Assembly (NCBI GenBank): GCA_021732445.1
Contig: JAKFUZ010000002.1
Span: forward strand, 124,001 to 188,000
Origin: Sphingomonas sp.
Lineage (GTDB): Bacteria > Pseudomonadota > Alphaproteobacteria > Sphingomonadales > Sphingomonadaceae
Reading direction: 5' to 3'
Length of the DNA: 64,000 nt
Shown: one piece after another, positions 1 through 11,191 of the stretch
Numbering within the stretch: the stretch's first letter is position 1
How the letters are laid out: each line of letters begins with the position of its first letter
The notes under the pieces: model-generated
What the model saw: the letters and a program-made list of their open reading frames with translations, nothing else
The model's database searches: none
Told to the model about the DNA's origin: nothing
Position numbers and translations under genes: made by a program

Positions 1-1766
1 TCGAGGTTGCGCACCGTGTGCCCGTTATGTTCCAGCGCGATGCCGGCGGCATAGCGCGGCTTGTCGGCAGGCGCGAAGCACACGAACAGCGCATGGTCGC
101 GCAGCTTGAACGGGAGCGCGCCGTTTTTCAGCACGCCGGATCGCCGCTCCGCAAGCGTAATGCGCCGAACCTGCGCGGTGCCGGTTTTGGCAGCCAATGC
201 AACGCCGGGAATCTGAAGGCGCGAGGCGCCGCCGGTGCCGCCATCATTGACCACGGCAAACATGGCATCGTGCACCGTTGCAAGATGCGCTGGATCAATA
301 TCGAGCAAGGGCGCGCGAGGCGGTAGCCCGTCCATCAGCAGCCGCGGCTGGAGCGCGCGGCCAGAGGCAAGCCGCGCCGCCATTACCGCCAGTTGCAGCG
401 GATTGGCAAGCACATAACCTTGCCCGATCGAGGCGTTGAGCGAGTCTGCCACCGTCCACGGCATCTTGTATTTTTGCAGCTTCCAGGCGCTGTCGGGCAC
501 CGTGCCATAACGCTGGGTGGAAAAGGGCAGATCAAATTTTTCGCCCAGCCCCAGCGTGCGGGCCACTGGCGCAATCGCATCATAACCAACGCGCCGGGCC
601 ATTTCGAAGAAATAGATGTCGCAGCTTTGCGCAACTGCCCGGCGCATGTTGACCGCGCCGTGCCCGCGCCGAGCGTGGCAGTGGAACGCGCCGCCGCCAA
701 CCTTGAGCACGCCGGAGCAATTCACGGAGGCGTGCGGGTCGACACCGGCCTTGAGCAACGCCAGCGCGTTCATGGGTTTGACGGTGGATCCCGGCGGGTA
801 AAGCCCCTGCAGCACCTTGTTCATCAGCGGCACATGGTCGTTGGTCGACAGCATGTCCCATTCAAAATGGCTGATACCGTCGGAAAAGCTGTTCGGGTCA
901 TAGGCTGGCACTGATGCCATGGCGAGGATGTCACCCGACAAACAGTCGATAACCACCGCCGAACCTGAATTGGTGCCCAGCCGGCGCGCGACATAGTGCT
1001 GCAGCGGCAGGTCGATGGTCAGCCGTTGCGCGGTGCCGGGCGTTTCGGGCCGGGTTTCCAGCTCGCGGACGAGCTTGCCACGCGCCGTTACCTCGATGCG
1101 TTTTGCGCCGGGCGTTCCGCGCAACTTGCTCTCGAGTGCGCGCTCCAGACCATCCTTGCCGATCTTGTAGCCCGGCGTAATGAGCAAAGGGTCGCGGTCC
1201 TTGCGGTATTGCTCGGCATTGGCCGCGCCGACATAGCCCGTCAGGTGCGCAACGGCGGCGCCGGCCGGATAGCTGCGGGAATAGCCCCGTGTGGGTGCAA
1301 CGCCCGGCAGTTCGGGCAGGCGCACCGACACTGCGGCAAAGCGCTCCCAGGGAAGATTGTTCGCCACCTGAACCGGCTGGAAGCCGGCCGCATGTTTCAA
1401 ATCGAGCGCAATCCGCGCCGTGTCGTCAGCGCTGAGGCCCAGCACCTGCTGCAGCAGTGCCAGCACCTTATCCTTGTCGCGCAACAGATCGGGGATAATA
1501 TCTACGCGAAAGTCAGTGCGGTTATTGGCGATTTCCAGCCCGTTGCGGTCGAGAATGAGGCCACGTTGCGGCGGCACGAGCGACACGTTGACGCGGTTGC
1601 TCTCCGATAGCAGTTGATAGTGCTCGTTCTCGACAATCGATAGCCAGCCCATTCTGCCGGCAAGCAGCGCGCCGACCACCAATTGCACGCCGGCCAGCAA
1701 GGTCGCACGGCGCGTAAAGCTGAATTGTTGGTGCGCTTCCGTCACGACATGGGTCGGACCGTTCAT
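1..1766 (-). CDS. mrdA: penicillin-binding protein 2 (peptidoglycan transpeptidase), 3' end outside window
   Basis: This is the class B PBP of the elongasome, which cross-links peptidoglycan of the side wall together with RodA. About 588 codons are visible and the stop lies beyond the left edge. One N-terminal membrane anchor lies near residues 22-45 and a PBP dimerisation region follows. In the transpeptidase domain the catalytic serine is Ser327 in STVK, an SCD triad motif follows, and the KTGT box begins at Lys527. The ATG overlaps the mreD stop (ATGA), so it is translated as the fourth gene of mreBCD-mrdA. rodA would be expected next, off the window. Identification is firm from motifs and context. 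Confidence 0.95.
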   Translation of the reverse strand, partial: MNGPTHVVTEAHQQFSFTRRATLLAGVQLVVGALLAGRMGWLSIVENEHYQLLSESNRVNVSLVPPQRGLILDRNGLEIANNRTDFRVDIIPDLLRDKDKVLALLQQVLGLSADDTARIALDLKHAAGFQPVQVANNLPWERFAAVSVRLPELPGVAPTRGYSRSYPAGAAVAHLTGYVGAANAEQYRKDRDPLLITPGYKIGKDGLERALESKLRGTPGAKRIEVTARGKLVRELETRPETPGTAQRLTIDLPLQHYVARRLGTNSGSAVVIDCLSGDILAMASVPAYDPNSFSDGISHFEWDMLSTNDHVPLMNKVLQGLYPPGSTVKPMNALALLKAGVDPHASVNCSGVLKVGGGAFHCHARRGHGAVNMRRAVAQSCDIYFFEMARRVGYDAIAPVARTLGLGEKFDLPFSTQRYGTVPDSAWKLQKYKMPWTVADSLNASIGQGYVLANPLQLAVMAARLASGRALQPRLLMDGLPPRAPLLDIDPAHLATVHDAMFAVVNDGGTGGASRLQIPGVALAAKTGTAQVRRITLAERRSGVLKNGALPFKLRDHALFVCFAPADKPRYAAGIALEHNGHTVRNL

Positions 1767-2275
1767 CAGATTGCCCGTTTATTGTCGAGCCACGCACAAA
1801 GCTGCGTCGCTAGCGGGAATAGCATTAGCGACAACAAAATCTGGAGCAACAACAGTGTGTCAACATGGGCGTCCAGCGGCACCGCGATGAACCGGCCCAG
1901 CAACAGGCAGCCACCAATGGCGCCCGACGCGAGCAGCCAATCCTGCCAGAAATCCCGGGCGACGAGCCGCTGATCGAGCAAATCGACGGTCAGGATCAAT
2001 CCTGTCCATAACAGCATGGCGCTGCCGAGCGGCTGGCCGCTCAGCAAATCGTCGAACAGCCCAAAGGCCAGCGGCGACCACACTGGCAGCGCATCGGGCC
2101 GGCCAAGCCGCCAGGCGACCAGCATCATCAGGCCAAATGGCGGCAGAATGGGGATGGTGGCGATGAGCGGCACCAGCGTCATCAGCGATCCGCCAATTAC
2201 CGAGGCGACCGGGATGAGCCAGGACGATATCGAAATCGGCTCAGGATCGAACGGCCCGCGCACCCGCGCCATCAC
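1766..2275 (-). CDS. mreD: rod shape-determining protein MreD
   Basis: A 169-aa integral membrane protein of the elongasome. The sequence is almost entirely hydrophobic, with about five membrane segments and short loops. It contains a Pro-rich segment after the second helix (IPILPPFGLM) and the family-typical LPVWSPLAFGLFDDLLSG stretch. Its start overlaps the mreC stop by four bases and its stop overlaps the mrdA start, which fixes it as the middle of a translationally coupled operon. MreD is poorly conserved in general, so the name rests on both composition and its place between mreC and mrdA. Confidence 0.93.
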   Translation of the reverse strand: MMARVRGPFDPEPISISSWLIPVASVIGGSLMTLVPLIATIPILPPFGLMMLVAWRLGRPDALPVWSPLAFGLFDDLLSGQPLGSAMLLWTGLILTVDLLDQRLVARDFWQDWLLASGAIGGCLLLGRFIAVPLDAHVDTLLLLQILLSLMLFPLATQLCAWLDNKRAI

Positions 2276-3141
2276 GGTGTCGCCGCCGGTGGGCTTGCCG
2301 GCTGAAGAAACGGGCGCTGCACCACTGCGATGTCGAACGTGTCCGCCCGCGCAACGCCGCGCGCGACAAGGCCGTCACGGGTTTTGCCGATGATCCGCGC
2401 GACGGGGATATCGGGCGGAAACAGGCCGCCAACGCCGGAAGACGTCAACAGATCGCCCATATGCAGCGCTGTGTTGCTGAGCGCTATGGGCTTGATGTCG
2501 ATCAACCCGTCACCCCGCCCAGTGGCGATTGCCGGCAGACCGTCGGTCGAGCGGCGCACCGGAACGATGCTTTCAGGGTCGCTCAGCAGCAAAATGCGCG
2601 CGGAATCCGGGCCCACTTCCAGCACCCGGCCGATCAACCCCTCCGGTCCGCGCACCGGCTGGCCAACCGCCACGCCCTGCCGAAAACCCGCGTTCAATGT
2701 TGCAAAGCGCCGTGTGCTGCTGGCCGATGACGATACCAGCCGGGCGGTCACGACGATGCCGGGGCTGACATCGCGAACGCCGAGCAGCGCGCGCAGCCGC
2801 TTGTTCTCCCGTTCAAGGCTCTGCGCGCGGGCAAACACCTCGTTCACTTGGCGCAGCTTGTTGCGTAGCGCCGTGTTCTGGCCGACCACCGCGACATGCT
2901 CGCTTATGCCGCGCGGTACGCTGCCTACCACGTTGCCGACCCAGGCCAGTCCACTCGAAAGCGGTGTTGTCAGCTCCGCGACACCGCCGCGCAGCGCCCC
3001 AAAGGCACTTGGGTCCAGCGTTTGAATGGCGAGCACCACGGCTGCGACGGCCGCGCCGGAAACGGCCACGACATAGCCAAAGAAGACGCCCGCCTGCGCC
3101 CGCCGTGAAAAGCCGGAATTACGGTTCTTTGGGGCCGCCAT
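2272..3141 (-). CDS. mreC: rod shape-determining protein MreC
   Basis: A 289-aa periplasmic scaffold protein that connects MreB to the wall synthases. I start it at the ATG at 3141 (MAAPKNRNSGFSRR). A longer open frame to 3222 would run into the end of mreB. A single N-terminal membrane helix (about residues 20-42) is followed by a coiled coil (NEVFARAQSLERENKRLRAL), then the two-lobed beta domain with the typical stretches GLIGRVLEVG and DPESIVPV, and a Pro-rich end. It lies 16 bp after mreB and overlaps mreD by ATGA. Confidence 0.95.
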   Translation of the reverse strand: MAAPKNRNSGFSRRAQAGVFFGYVVAVSGAAVAAVVLAIQTLDPSAFGALRGGVAELTTPLSSGLAWVGNVVGSVPRGISEHVAVVGQNTALRNKLRQVNEVFARAQSLERENKRLRALLGVRDVSPGIVVTARLVSSSASSTRRFATLNAGFRQGVAVGQPVRGPEGLIGRVLEVGPDSARILLLSDPESIVPVRRSTDGLPAIATGRGDGLIDIKPIALSNTALHMGDLLTSSGVGGLFPPDIPVARIIGKTRDGLVARGVARADTFDIAVVQRPFLQPASPPAATP

Positions 3142-3157
3142 GCCCGCGTGCCCCGGT

Positions 3158-6119
<2,962 letters not shown>

Positions 6120-6185
6120 ACGCGCGGCCGCTGTCGCGCCAGCGCACCATGTGTTGGCATCGACAGTTTCCGCCCCTGCGCAACA

Positions 6186-6217
6186 AAAACCCCGCAACCA
6201 CCAGGCTGCGGGGTTTT
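6186..6217. terminator. bidirectional intrinsic terminator between mutL and rplI
   Basis: A perfect 11-bp inverted repeat (AAAACCCCGCA / TGCGGGGTTTT) encloses a 10-nt loop. A-rich and T-rich flanks make it read as a terminator on both strands. It sits between the convergent ends of mutL (6119) and rplI (6246). Confidence 0.9.
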
Positions 6218-6245
6218 CAAGAGCTAGGTGAACAGGGCACCGTGT

Positions 6246-6848
6246 TCAGGCGGCGTCGCCCTCAGTTTTTTCCGCAACCGCGGCAACCTCGGCGGTTGCG
6301 CCCGGTTCGGCATTGGGGTCATAGTCCTCGGTGAAGCCGGCTTCATCCTTTTCGAACATGGCCTCCATCACGTTCACGCCGCTTGCCTGCATTTCGGCTT
6401 CTTCCGGCGACCGCGCGATATTGACCTTGATCGTCACCGACACTTCCGGGTGAAGCGCGACCTTCACGTCGTAAACACCGATGGCCTTGATGGGCTTGTT
6501 GAGGACGATGGCGTTCTTGGTCACCTTGTGCCCGTCTGCGTCAAGCGCTTCAACCAGGTCGCGCACCGCCACCGAGCCATAAAGCTGGCCGGTGTTGGAC
6601 GACTGGCGAATGAGCGTCAGCGTGACGCCGTCGATTTTGGTCGACTCGCTGATGGCGACGTCGCGACGGGCGGCATTTTCAGCCACAATCCGGTCACGGT
6701 TGCTCTCGAACACCTTGCGGTTGGCCGCGTTTGCCCGCAGCGCCTTTTTGTTGGGCAGCAGGAAATTGCGGGCAAAGCCGTCCTTCACCGTCACCACATC
6801 GCCAATACCGCCGAGCTTCTCGACGCGTTCCAGCAGGATCACATCCAT
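6246..6848 (-). CDS. rplI: 50S ribosomal protein bL9
   Basis: Large-subunit protein L9. The N-terminal domain begins MDVILLERVEKLGGIGDVV and carries the family signature GFARNFLLPNKKA (about residues 24-36). A long connecting helix leads to the C-terminal rRNA-binding domain ending near residue 150. The protein is 200 aa against about 149 in E. coli. The extra part is an acidic, Ala-rich tail (about residues 155-200, rich in E, A and D) with no recognised fold. It is the last gene of rpsF-rpsR-rplI, 12 bp after rpsR, and ends at the terminator shared with mutL. Confidence 0.97.
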   Translation of the reverse strand: MDVILLERVEKLGGIGDVVTVKDGFARNFLLPNKKALRANAANRKVFESNRDRIVAENAARRDVAISESTKIDGVTLTLIRQSSNTGQLYGSVAVRDLVEALDADGHKVTKNAIVLNKPIKAIGVYDVKVALHPEVSVTIKVNIARSPEEAEMQASGVNVMEAMFEKDEAGFTEDYDPNAEPGATAEVAAVAEKTEGDAA

Positions 6849-6860
6849 GGGGTCAGCTCC

Positions 6861-7085
6861 TTACTTTACGATATAGGGCAGCAAGCCCAGATGACGGGCG
6901 CGCTTGATCGCCTGAGCGAGTTCACGTTGCCGCTTTGCGCTTACCGAGGTGATGCGCGAGGGGACGATCTTGCCGCGTTCAGAGACGAAACCCTGGAGCA
7001 GGCGGACATCCTTGTAATCAATCCGCGGGGCGTCCTTTGCCGAGAAAGGGCAGCTCTTGCGGCGGCGGAAAAAGGGGCGAGCCAT
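6861..7085 (-). CDS. rpsR: 30S ribosomal protein bS18
   Basis: A 74-aa small-subunit protein that pairs with bS6 in the 30S platform. Recognisable stretches are [19 protein letters not shown] and [20 protein letters not shown], followed by [21 protein letters not shown] sequence. The length is normal for the family. It lies 14 bp after rpsF and 12 bp before rplI on the same strand. Confidence 0.97.
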   Translation of the reverse strand: MARPFFRRRKSCPFSAKDAPRIDYKDVRLLQGFVSERGKIVPSRITSVSAKRQRELAQAIKRARHLGLLPYIVK

Positions 7086-7099
7086 GTGCGATATCTCCT

Positions 7100-7510
7100 T
7101 TATTCGCCGTCAAAATCACGCCGCGGGCGGTCGCCACGGTCAGGCCGGTCGCCACGGTCACCGCCACGGCGGCTGTCACGGTCGCGGTCGCCCTTGCGCA
7201 TCATCACCGTCGGGCCAACTTCCAGCGCATCGACCTTGACGGTCATGTAGCGGATAATGTCTTCGTTGATCTGCGTCTGGCGCTCCAACTCGGCAACCAC
7301 GCCGGCGGGCGCGTCGATTTCGAGCATCACATAATGCGCCTTGCGGTTTTTTGCGATGCGATAGGCTATCGAGCGCAAGCCCCAGGTTTCGGTCTTCACG
7401 ACCTTGCCCTGATTATCCTCGATGATCTTGGTGGCGGCTTCTGCCAGTGCGTCCACTTGCGCCTGTGCCAGATCCTGGCGCGCAAGGAACACATGCTCAT
7501 AAAGAGCCAT
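7100..7510 (-). CDS. rpsF: 30S ribosomal protein bS6
   Basis: A 136-aa small-subunit protein. The start is the ATG at 7510 ([14 protein letters not shown]). The frame is open further upstream, but only there does the S6 fold begin. Family sequences include [20 protein letters not shown] and [16 protein letters not shown] [13 protein letters not shown]. The C-terminus is a basic Arg/Asp/Gly-rich tail (about residues 115-136), as is common in alphaproteobacterial S6. It is the first gene of the rpsF-rpsR-rplI operon and is divergent from fabD across 225 bp. Confidence 0.97.
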   Translation of the reverse strand: MALYEHVFLARQDLAQAQVDALAEAATKIIEDNQGKVVKTETWGLRSIAYRIAKNRKAHYVMLEIDAPAGVVAELERQTQINEDIIRYMTVKVDALEVGPTVMMRKGDRDRDSRRGGDRGDRPDRGDRPRRDFDGE

Positions 7511-7541
7511 GTCTTGTCCTTCATTTTGGCCGATTGCTGAT

Positions 7542-7560
7542 CTTTCGCCCAATGCGAAAG
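7542..7560 (-). promoter_or_regulatory. hairpin in the rpsF leader, possible S6:S18 control element
   Basis: A perfect 7-bp stem CTTTCGC/GCGAAAG with a 5-nt loop lies 31 bases upstream of the rpsF ATG on its transcript. rpsF operons in many bacteria are controlled by a leader RNA that binds the S6:S18 pair. I see a hairpin in the right place but did not confirm the conserved CCG feature of that leader class. Confidence 0.4.
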
Positions 7561-7735
7561 GCCCCTCCGGCTGTCGTCTCAACAGTGCTTTGCGCCGCTT
7601 GCGGGCAGAACCCGGCGAGCTGCGAAGCGGGGGCCATAGCGAAATTTGCAGCAAAGGCAAGCGCGGCGCGCACCCCCTTGCCATTGCTGTGCCCGGTTTC
7701 TAGGCCAGCGACACAGCAAGCGGAAGGAAACTTAC

Positions 7736-8671
7736 ATGCGCGCGTTTATTTTTCCGGGGCAGGGGAGCCAGTCCGTCGGCATGGGAACCGCACTTGCAGC
7801 AGCCAGTGTGGCCGCGCGCGAGGTTTTCCAGGAAGTCGATGACGCGATCGGCCAAGACCTGTTCCGACTGATGCGAGACGGGCCTGACGATATCCTGATG
7901 CTTACCGAAAACGCCCAGCCCGCGATCATGGCGAATGCGATTGCAACGCTCAGGGTGCTGGAGCGGGATTGCGGCGAGCGCCTTGCCGACCACGCTGATT
8001 TTGTCGCAGGCCACTCGCTTGGCGAGTATTCGGCACTGTGCGCGGCCGGCGCGCTTGACCTCGCAACAACGGCCCGGCTGCTAAAGCGGCGCGGACAGGC
8101 GATGCAGGCCGCAGTGCCGGTTGGCGTGGGCGCGATGTGCGCCCTGCTCGGTGCCGGTATCGACACGGCGCGCGCGATTGCCGAGGCGGCGGCTGAGGGC
8201 GAACTGTGCGCTATCGCCAATGATAATGATCCGGGGCAGGTCGTGCTTTCCGGGCACAAGGGCGCGATTGAGCGCGCGGTTGCCATCGCGAGAGATTACG
8301 GGGCCAAGCGCGGTGTTTTGCTGCCGGTGTCGGCACCCTTTCACTGCGCGCTGATGCAGCCTGCGGCCGATGTGATGGCCGAGGCGCTTGGTCAGGCGAG
8401 CGTTCAGGCGCCGCTGGTACCGCTTTACGCCAATGTGCTGGCCGCACCGATTGCCGCGCCCGACGACATCCGCGCGCGGCTGGTCGAGCAGGTAACGGGC
8501 ATGGTGCGCTGGCGGGAATCGGTGATTGCGATGGCTGGTGCCGGCGTTTCGCATTTCGTGGAGTTCGGCGGCAAGGTGCTCGCGCCGATGGTCAAGCGGT
8601 CGGCGGACGGGGTGGAGGCGACCAGCGTCATCACCATGGACGATATCGAAGCGCTGGCCAAAGCGCTGTAA
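7736..8671 (+). CDS. fabD: malonyl-CoA:ACP transacylase FabD
   Basis: Transfers malonyl from CoA to acyl carrier protein, the entry step of type II fatty acid synthesis (311 aa). The start at 7736 follows a strong ribosome binding site (GGAAGGAAA, 7721-7730). The motif GQGSQ is at residues 8-12. The nucleophile is Ser94 in GHSLGEY, and the catalytic His lies in SAPFHCALM near residue 203. It opens the cluster fabD-fabG-acpP-fabF-mltG and is 14 bp before fabG. Confidence 0.97.
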   Translation: MRAFIFPGQGSQSVGMGTALAAASVAAREVFQEVDDAIGQDLFRLMRDGPDDILMLTENAQPAIMANAIATLRVLERDCGERLADHADFVAGHSLGEYSALCAAGALDLATTARLLKRRGQAMQAAVPVGVGAMCALLGAGIDTARAIAEAAAEGELCAIANDNDPGQVVLSGHKGAIERAVAIARDYGAKRGVLLPVSAPFHCALMQPAADVMAEALGQASVQAPLVPLYANVLAAPIAAPDDIRARLVEQVTGMVRWRESVIAMAGAGVSHFVEFGGKVLAPMVKRSADGVEATSVITMDDIEALAKAL

Positions 8672-8685
8672 GGGAAGGGACGGCT

Positions 8686-9426
8686 ATGTTCGATCTGACG
8701 GGAATGACCGCGCTGGTGACGGGCGCGAGCGGGGGCATCGGCTCAGCGGTTGCGAAAGCGCTGGCAGCACAGGGGGCGCGGCTGGCGGTGTCAGGCTCGA
8801 ACGCGGCCAAGCTGGAAGCGTTCCGAGCGTCGCTTGGCAGTTACCATGTGGCATTGCCGTGCGATCTGGCGGACGGGCCGGCGGTTGATGCGCTGGTGCC
8901 GGCCGCTGTTGAGGCACTGGGCGGCAGGCTCGACATCCTCGTCAACAATGCGGGCGTCACCCGCGACAATCTCGTCATGCGGATGAAGGATGACGAATGG
9001 GAGATGGTCATCCGCGTCAATCTTGAAGCCGCCTTTCGCCTTGCGCGCGCCGCCGCCCGCCCGATGATGAAGGCGCGGCACGGCCGGATCATCTCGGTTA
9101 CGTCGGTGGTGGCCACCACTGGCAACCCGGGGCAGGCCAATTATGCGGCGTCCAAAGGCGGCCTCACCGCGATGTCGAAGGCGCTGGCACAGGAGCTGGC
9201 CAGCCGGGGCATTACAGTAAACTGCGTGGCGCCCGGCTTCATCGCCACGGCGATGACGGACTCGCTGGCGGAGGCGCAAAAGGCGGCGCTCAACGCGCGC
9301 ATTCCGGCCGGGCACATGGGCGATGGCGCCGATGTCGCGGCGGCCGTTGTGTATCTTGCCAGCCGCGAGGCAAATTATGTTACCGGGCAGACGATCCACG
9401 TAAATGGGGGCATGGCGATGATCTGA
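8686..9426 (+). CDS. fabG: 3-oxoacyl-ACP reductase FabG
   Basis: NADPH-dependent reduction of 3-ketoacyl-ACP in fatty acid elongation (246 aa, the usual FabG length). It is a short-chain dehydrogenase fold with the cofactor loop TGASGGIG (about residues 12-19), NNAGVTRDNL, and catalytic Tyr153 and Lys157 in YAASK. The C-terminus HVNGGMAMI is the classical FabG end. The FabG role, rather than that of another SDR, is supported by its place between fabD and acpP. Confidence 0.97.
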   Translation: MFDLTGMTALVTGASGGIGSAVAKALAAQGARLAVSGSNAAKLEAFRASLGSYHVALPCDLADGPAVDALVPAAVEALGGRLDILVNNAGVTRDNLVMRMKDDEWEMVIRVNLEAAFRLARAAARPMMKARHGRIISVTSVVATTGNPGQANYAASKGGLTAMSKALAQELASRGITVNCVAPGFIATAMTDSLAEAQKAALNARIPAGHMGDGADVAAAVVYLASREANYVTGQTIHVNGGMAMI

Positions 9427-9507
9427 GCTGCCCCCTTGCAAGGCTCCCCCTTGCGTTCTACGTGCGTTTGGGAACACAAACCCCAAAGCGATGAGAGGGA
9501 TGAGAGC

Positions 9508-9744
9508 ATGAGCGAGACTGCCGATCGCGTAAAAAAGATCGTTGTCGAGCATCTTGGCGTCGAAGCCGACAAGGTGACGGAGGATGCAAGCTTCATCGAT
9601 GATCTGGGCGCCGACAGCCTCGACATTGTTGAGCTGGTAATGGCGTTCGAAGAAGAATTCGGCGTTGAAATCCCGGATGATGCTGCGGAAAAAATCGGCA
9701 CCGTCAAGGACGCAATCAGCTATATCGACGATCATAAAGGCTGA
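9508..9744 (+). CDS. acpP: acyl carrier protein
   Basis: A 78-aa acidic carrier protein. The phosphopantetheine attachment serine is Ser37 in GADSLD. The start is the ATG at 9508 ([17 protein letters not shown]); upstream codons in frame are not protein-like. The leader holds a small TTTGGG/CCCAAA hairpin at 9467-9487 and the sequence GAGAGGGATGAGAG, which acts as ribosome binding site. It is followed by a terminator-like hairpin before fabF, fitting its need for higher expression than its neighbours. Confidence 0.97.
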   Translation: MSETADRVKKIVVEHLGVEADKVTEDASFIDDLGADSLDIVELVMAFEEEFGVEIPDDAAEKIGTVKDAISYIDDHKG

Positions 9745-9832
9745 CGCTTTGGCCGCGGCTGCGTTTGGCCCGGTATTCGGGGCAGCACGGCCGCTGGCGG
9801 GGTTGCGCGCAGCGCCTGGTGGATCGAGTTTT

Positions 9833-9882
9833 GGCGGCTTTTCCGTTTTGCCGGTATCATCCGGGGCGGGAAGCCGCCTTTT
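9833..9882 (+). terminator. probable intrinsic terminator after acpP
   Basis: An 8-bp stem GGCGGCTT/AAGCCGCC (9833-9840 with 9871-9878) is followed directly by TTTT. The 30-nt loop contains a second small CCGG/CCGG hairpin. It lies between acpP and fabF and would let acpP be transcribed at a higher level than downstream genes. Confidence 0.65.
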
Positions 9883-9908
9883 AGTGTTTGCGAACAGGAG
9901 TGATTGCC

Positions 9909-11165
9909 ATGCGCCGCGTTGTTGTGACCGGGCTGGGCCTTGTGACCCCGCTGGGTGCCCAAGTGGAAACCGTTTGGGCCAATATTCTGGCGTCAAAATC
10001 GGGTGCAGGCACGATCACGCGGTTTGATGCGACCGACTATGCGTGCACCATCGCGTGTGAGGTGAAGCCGGCGGGGCATGAATATGGCTTTGACCCCAAT
10101 TTGCGGGTTGACCACAAGGTGCAGCGCCAGGTCGATCCCTTCATCATTTTTGGTATCGACGCTGCTGGCCAGGCGCTGGAAGATGCCGGGCTGACCGACA
10201 TGAGCGAGGCGGACCGGCTACGCGCCGGTTGCTCGATCGGCTCGGGGATTGGCGGTTTGCCGGGCATTGAAAGCGAATCGCTCGTGCTGCACGAAAAGGG
10301 CCCAAGGCGGGTGTCGCCGCATTTCGTGCACGGGCGCCTCATCAACCTTATTTCCGGCCAGGTGCAGATAAAATATGGGCTGATGGGGCCTAACCACGCG
10401 GTAGTGACAGCGTGCTCGACGGGCGCGCATTCCATTGGCGATGCCGCGCGGATGATCGCGATGGACGATGCCGATGTCATGCTGGCAGGCGGCGCGGAAG
10501 GCGCCATCTGCCCCATCGGCATCGCCGGCTTTGCGCAGGCGCGCGCGCTGAACACAAGCTTCAACGACCGCCCCGAAGCCGCCAGCCGCCCTTATGATCG
10601 CGACCGGGACGGGTTCGTGATGGGCGAGGGCGCAGGCGTTGTCGTGCTCGAAGAATATGAACGGGCCAAGGCGCGCGGCGCGAAAATCTATGCCGAAGTC
10701 GTCGGCTATGGCCTGTCGGGAGATGCCTATCACGTGACCGCTCCGGAGCCGGAAGGCGCAGGCGCGTTCCGTTCAATGGCAATGGCGATGAAGCGCTCAG
10801 GCCTGGCGCTTGACGACATCGACTATATCAACGCCCATGGCACATCGACCATGGCCGACATGATTGAGCTGGGCGCGGTGAAGCGCCTGTTCGGTGACGC
10901 GATAGGCGGGGTGTCAATGAGCTCGACCAAATCGGCCATTGGCCATTTGCTGGGCGGTGCCGGCGCTGTGGAGGCGATTTTCTGCATACTGGCGATGCGC
11001 GACCAGATCGTGCCGCCAACGCTGAACCTCGACAACGCAGAGCCTGATGCCGCAGGTATCGATCTAGTGCCGCACGTGCCCCGGAAGCGACCGGTGCGCG
11101 CAGTGCTCAACAATTCCTTTGGTTTTGGCGGCACTAACGCCAGCATCATCCTGAAGGCCGTTTGA
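9909..11165 (+). CDS. fabF: 3-oxoacyl-ACP synthase II FabF
   Basis: Condensing enzyme that elongates acyl-ACP with malonyl-ACP (418 aa). The start at 9909 (MRRVVVTGLGLVTPLG) has an AGGAG site 8 bases upstream. The catalytic triad is Cys169 in TACSTGAHSIG, the first His in NAHGTST and the second in GHLLGGAGAVEA. The C-terminus NNSFGFGGTNASIILK is typical of KAS II. It is the fourth gene of the fab cluster, with mltG 26 bp behind. Confidence 0.97.
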   Translation: MRRVVVTGLGLVTPLGAQVETVWANILASKSGAGTITRFDATDYACTIACEVKPAGHEYGFDPNLRVDHKVQRQVDPFIIFGIDAAGQALEDAGLTDMSEADRLRAGCSIGSGIGGLPGIESESLVLHEKGPRRVSPHFVHGRLINLISGQVQIKYGLMGPNHAVVTACSTGAHSIGDAARMIAMDDADVMLAGGAEGAICPIGIAGFAQARALNTSFNDRPEAASRPYDRDRDGFVMGEGAGVVVLEEYERAKARGAKIYAEVVGYGLSGDAYHVTAPEPEGAGAFRSMAMAMKRSGLALDDIDYINAHGTSTMADMIELGAVKRLFGDAIGGVSMSSTKSAIGHLLGGAGAVEAIFCILAMRDQIVPPTLNLDNAEPDAAGIDLVPHVPRKRPVRAVLNNSFGFGGTNASIILKAV

Positions 11166-11191
11166 CCGATCCGCCGGGAGCCTGCTGAATA

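Noticed and set aside
8791..9996. Long minus-strand open frame (401 codons) opposite fabG and acpP
   Set aside because: It is antisense to well-identified genes, has no protein family character, and is expected by chance in GC-rich coding DNA.
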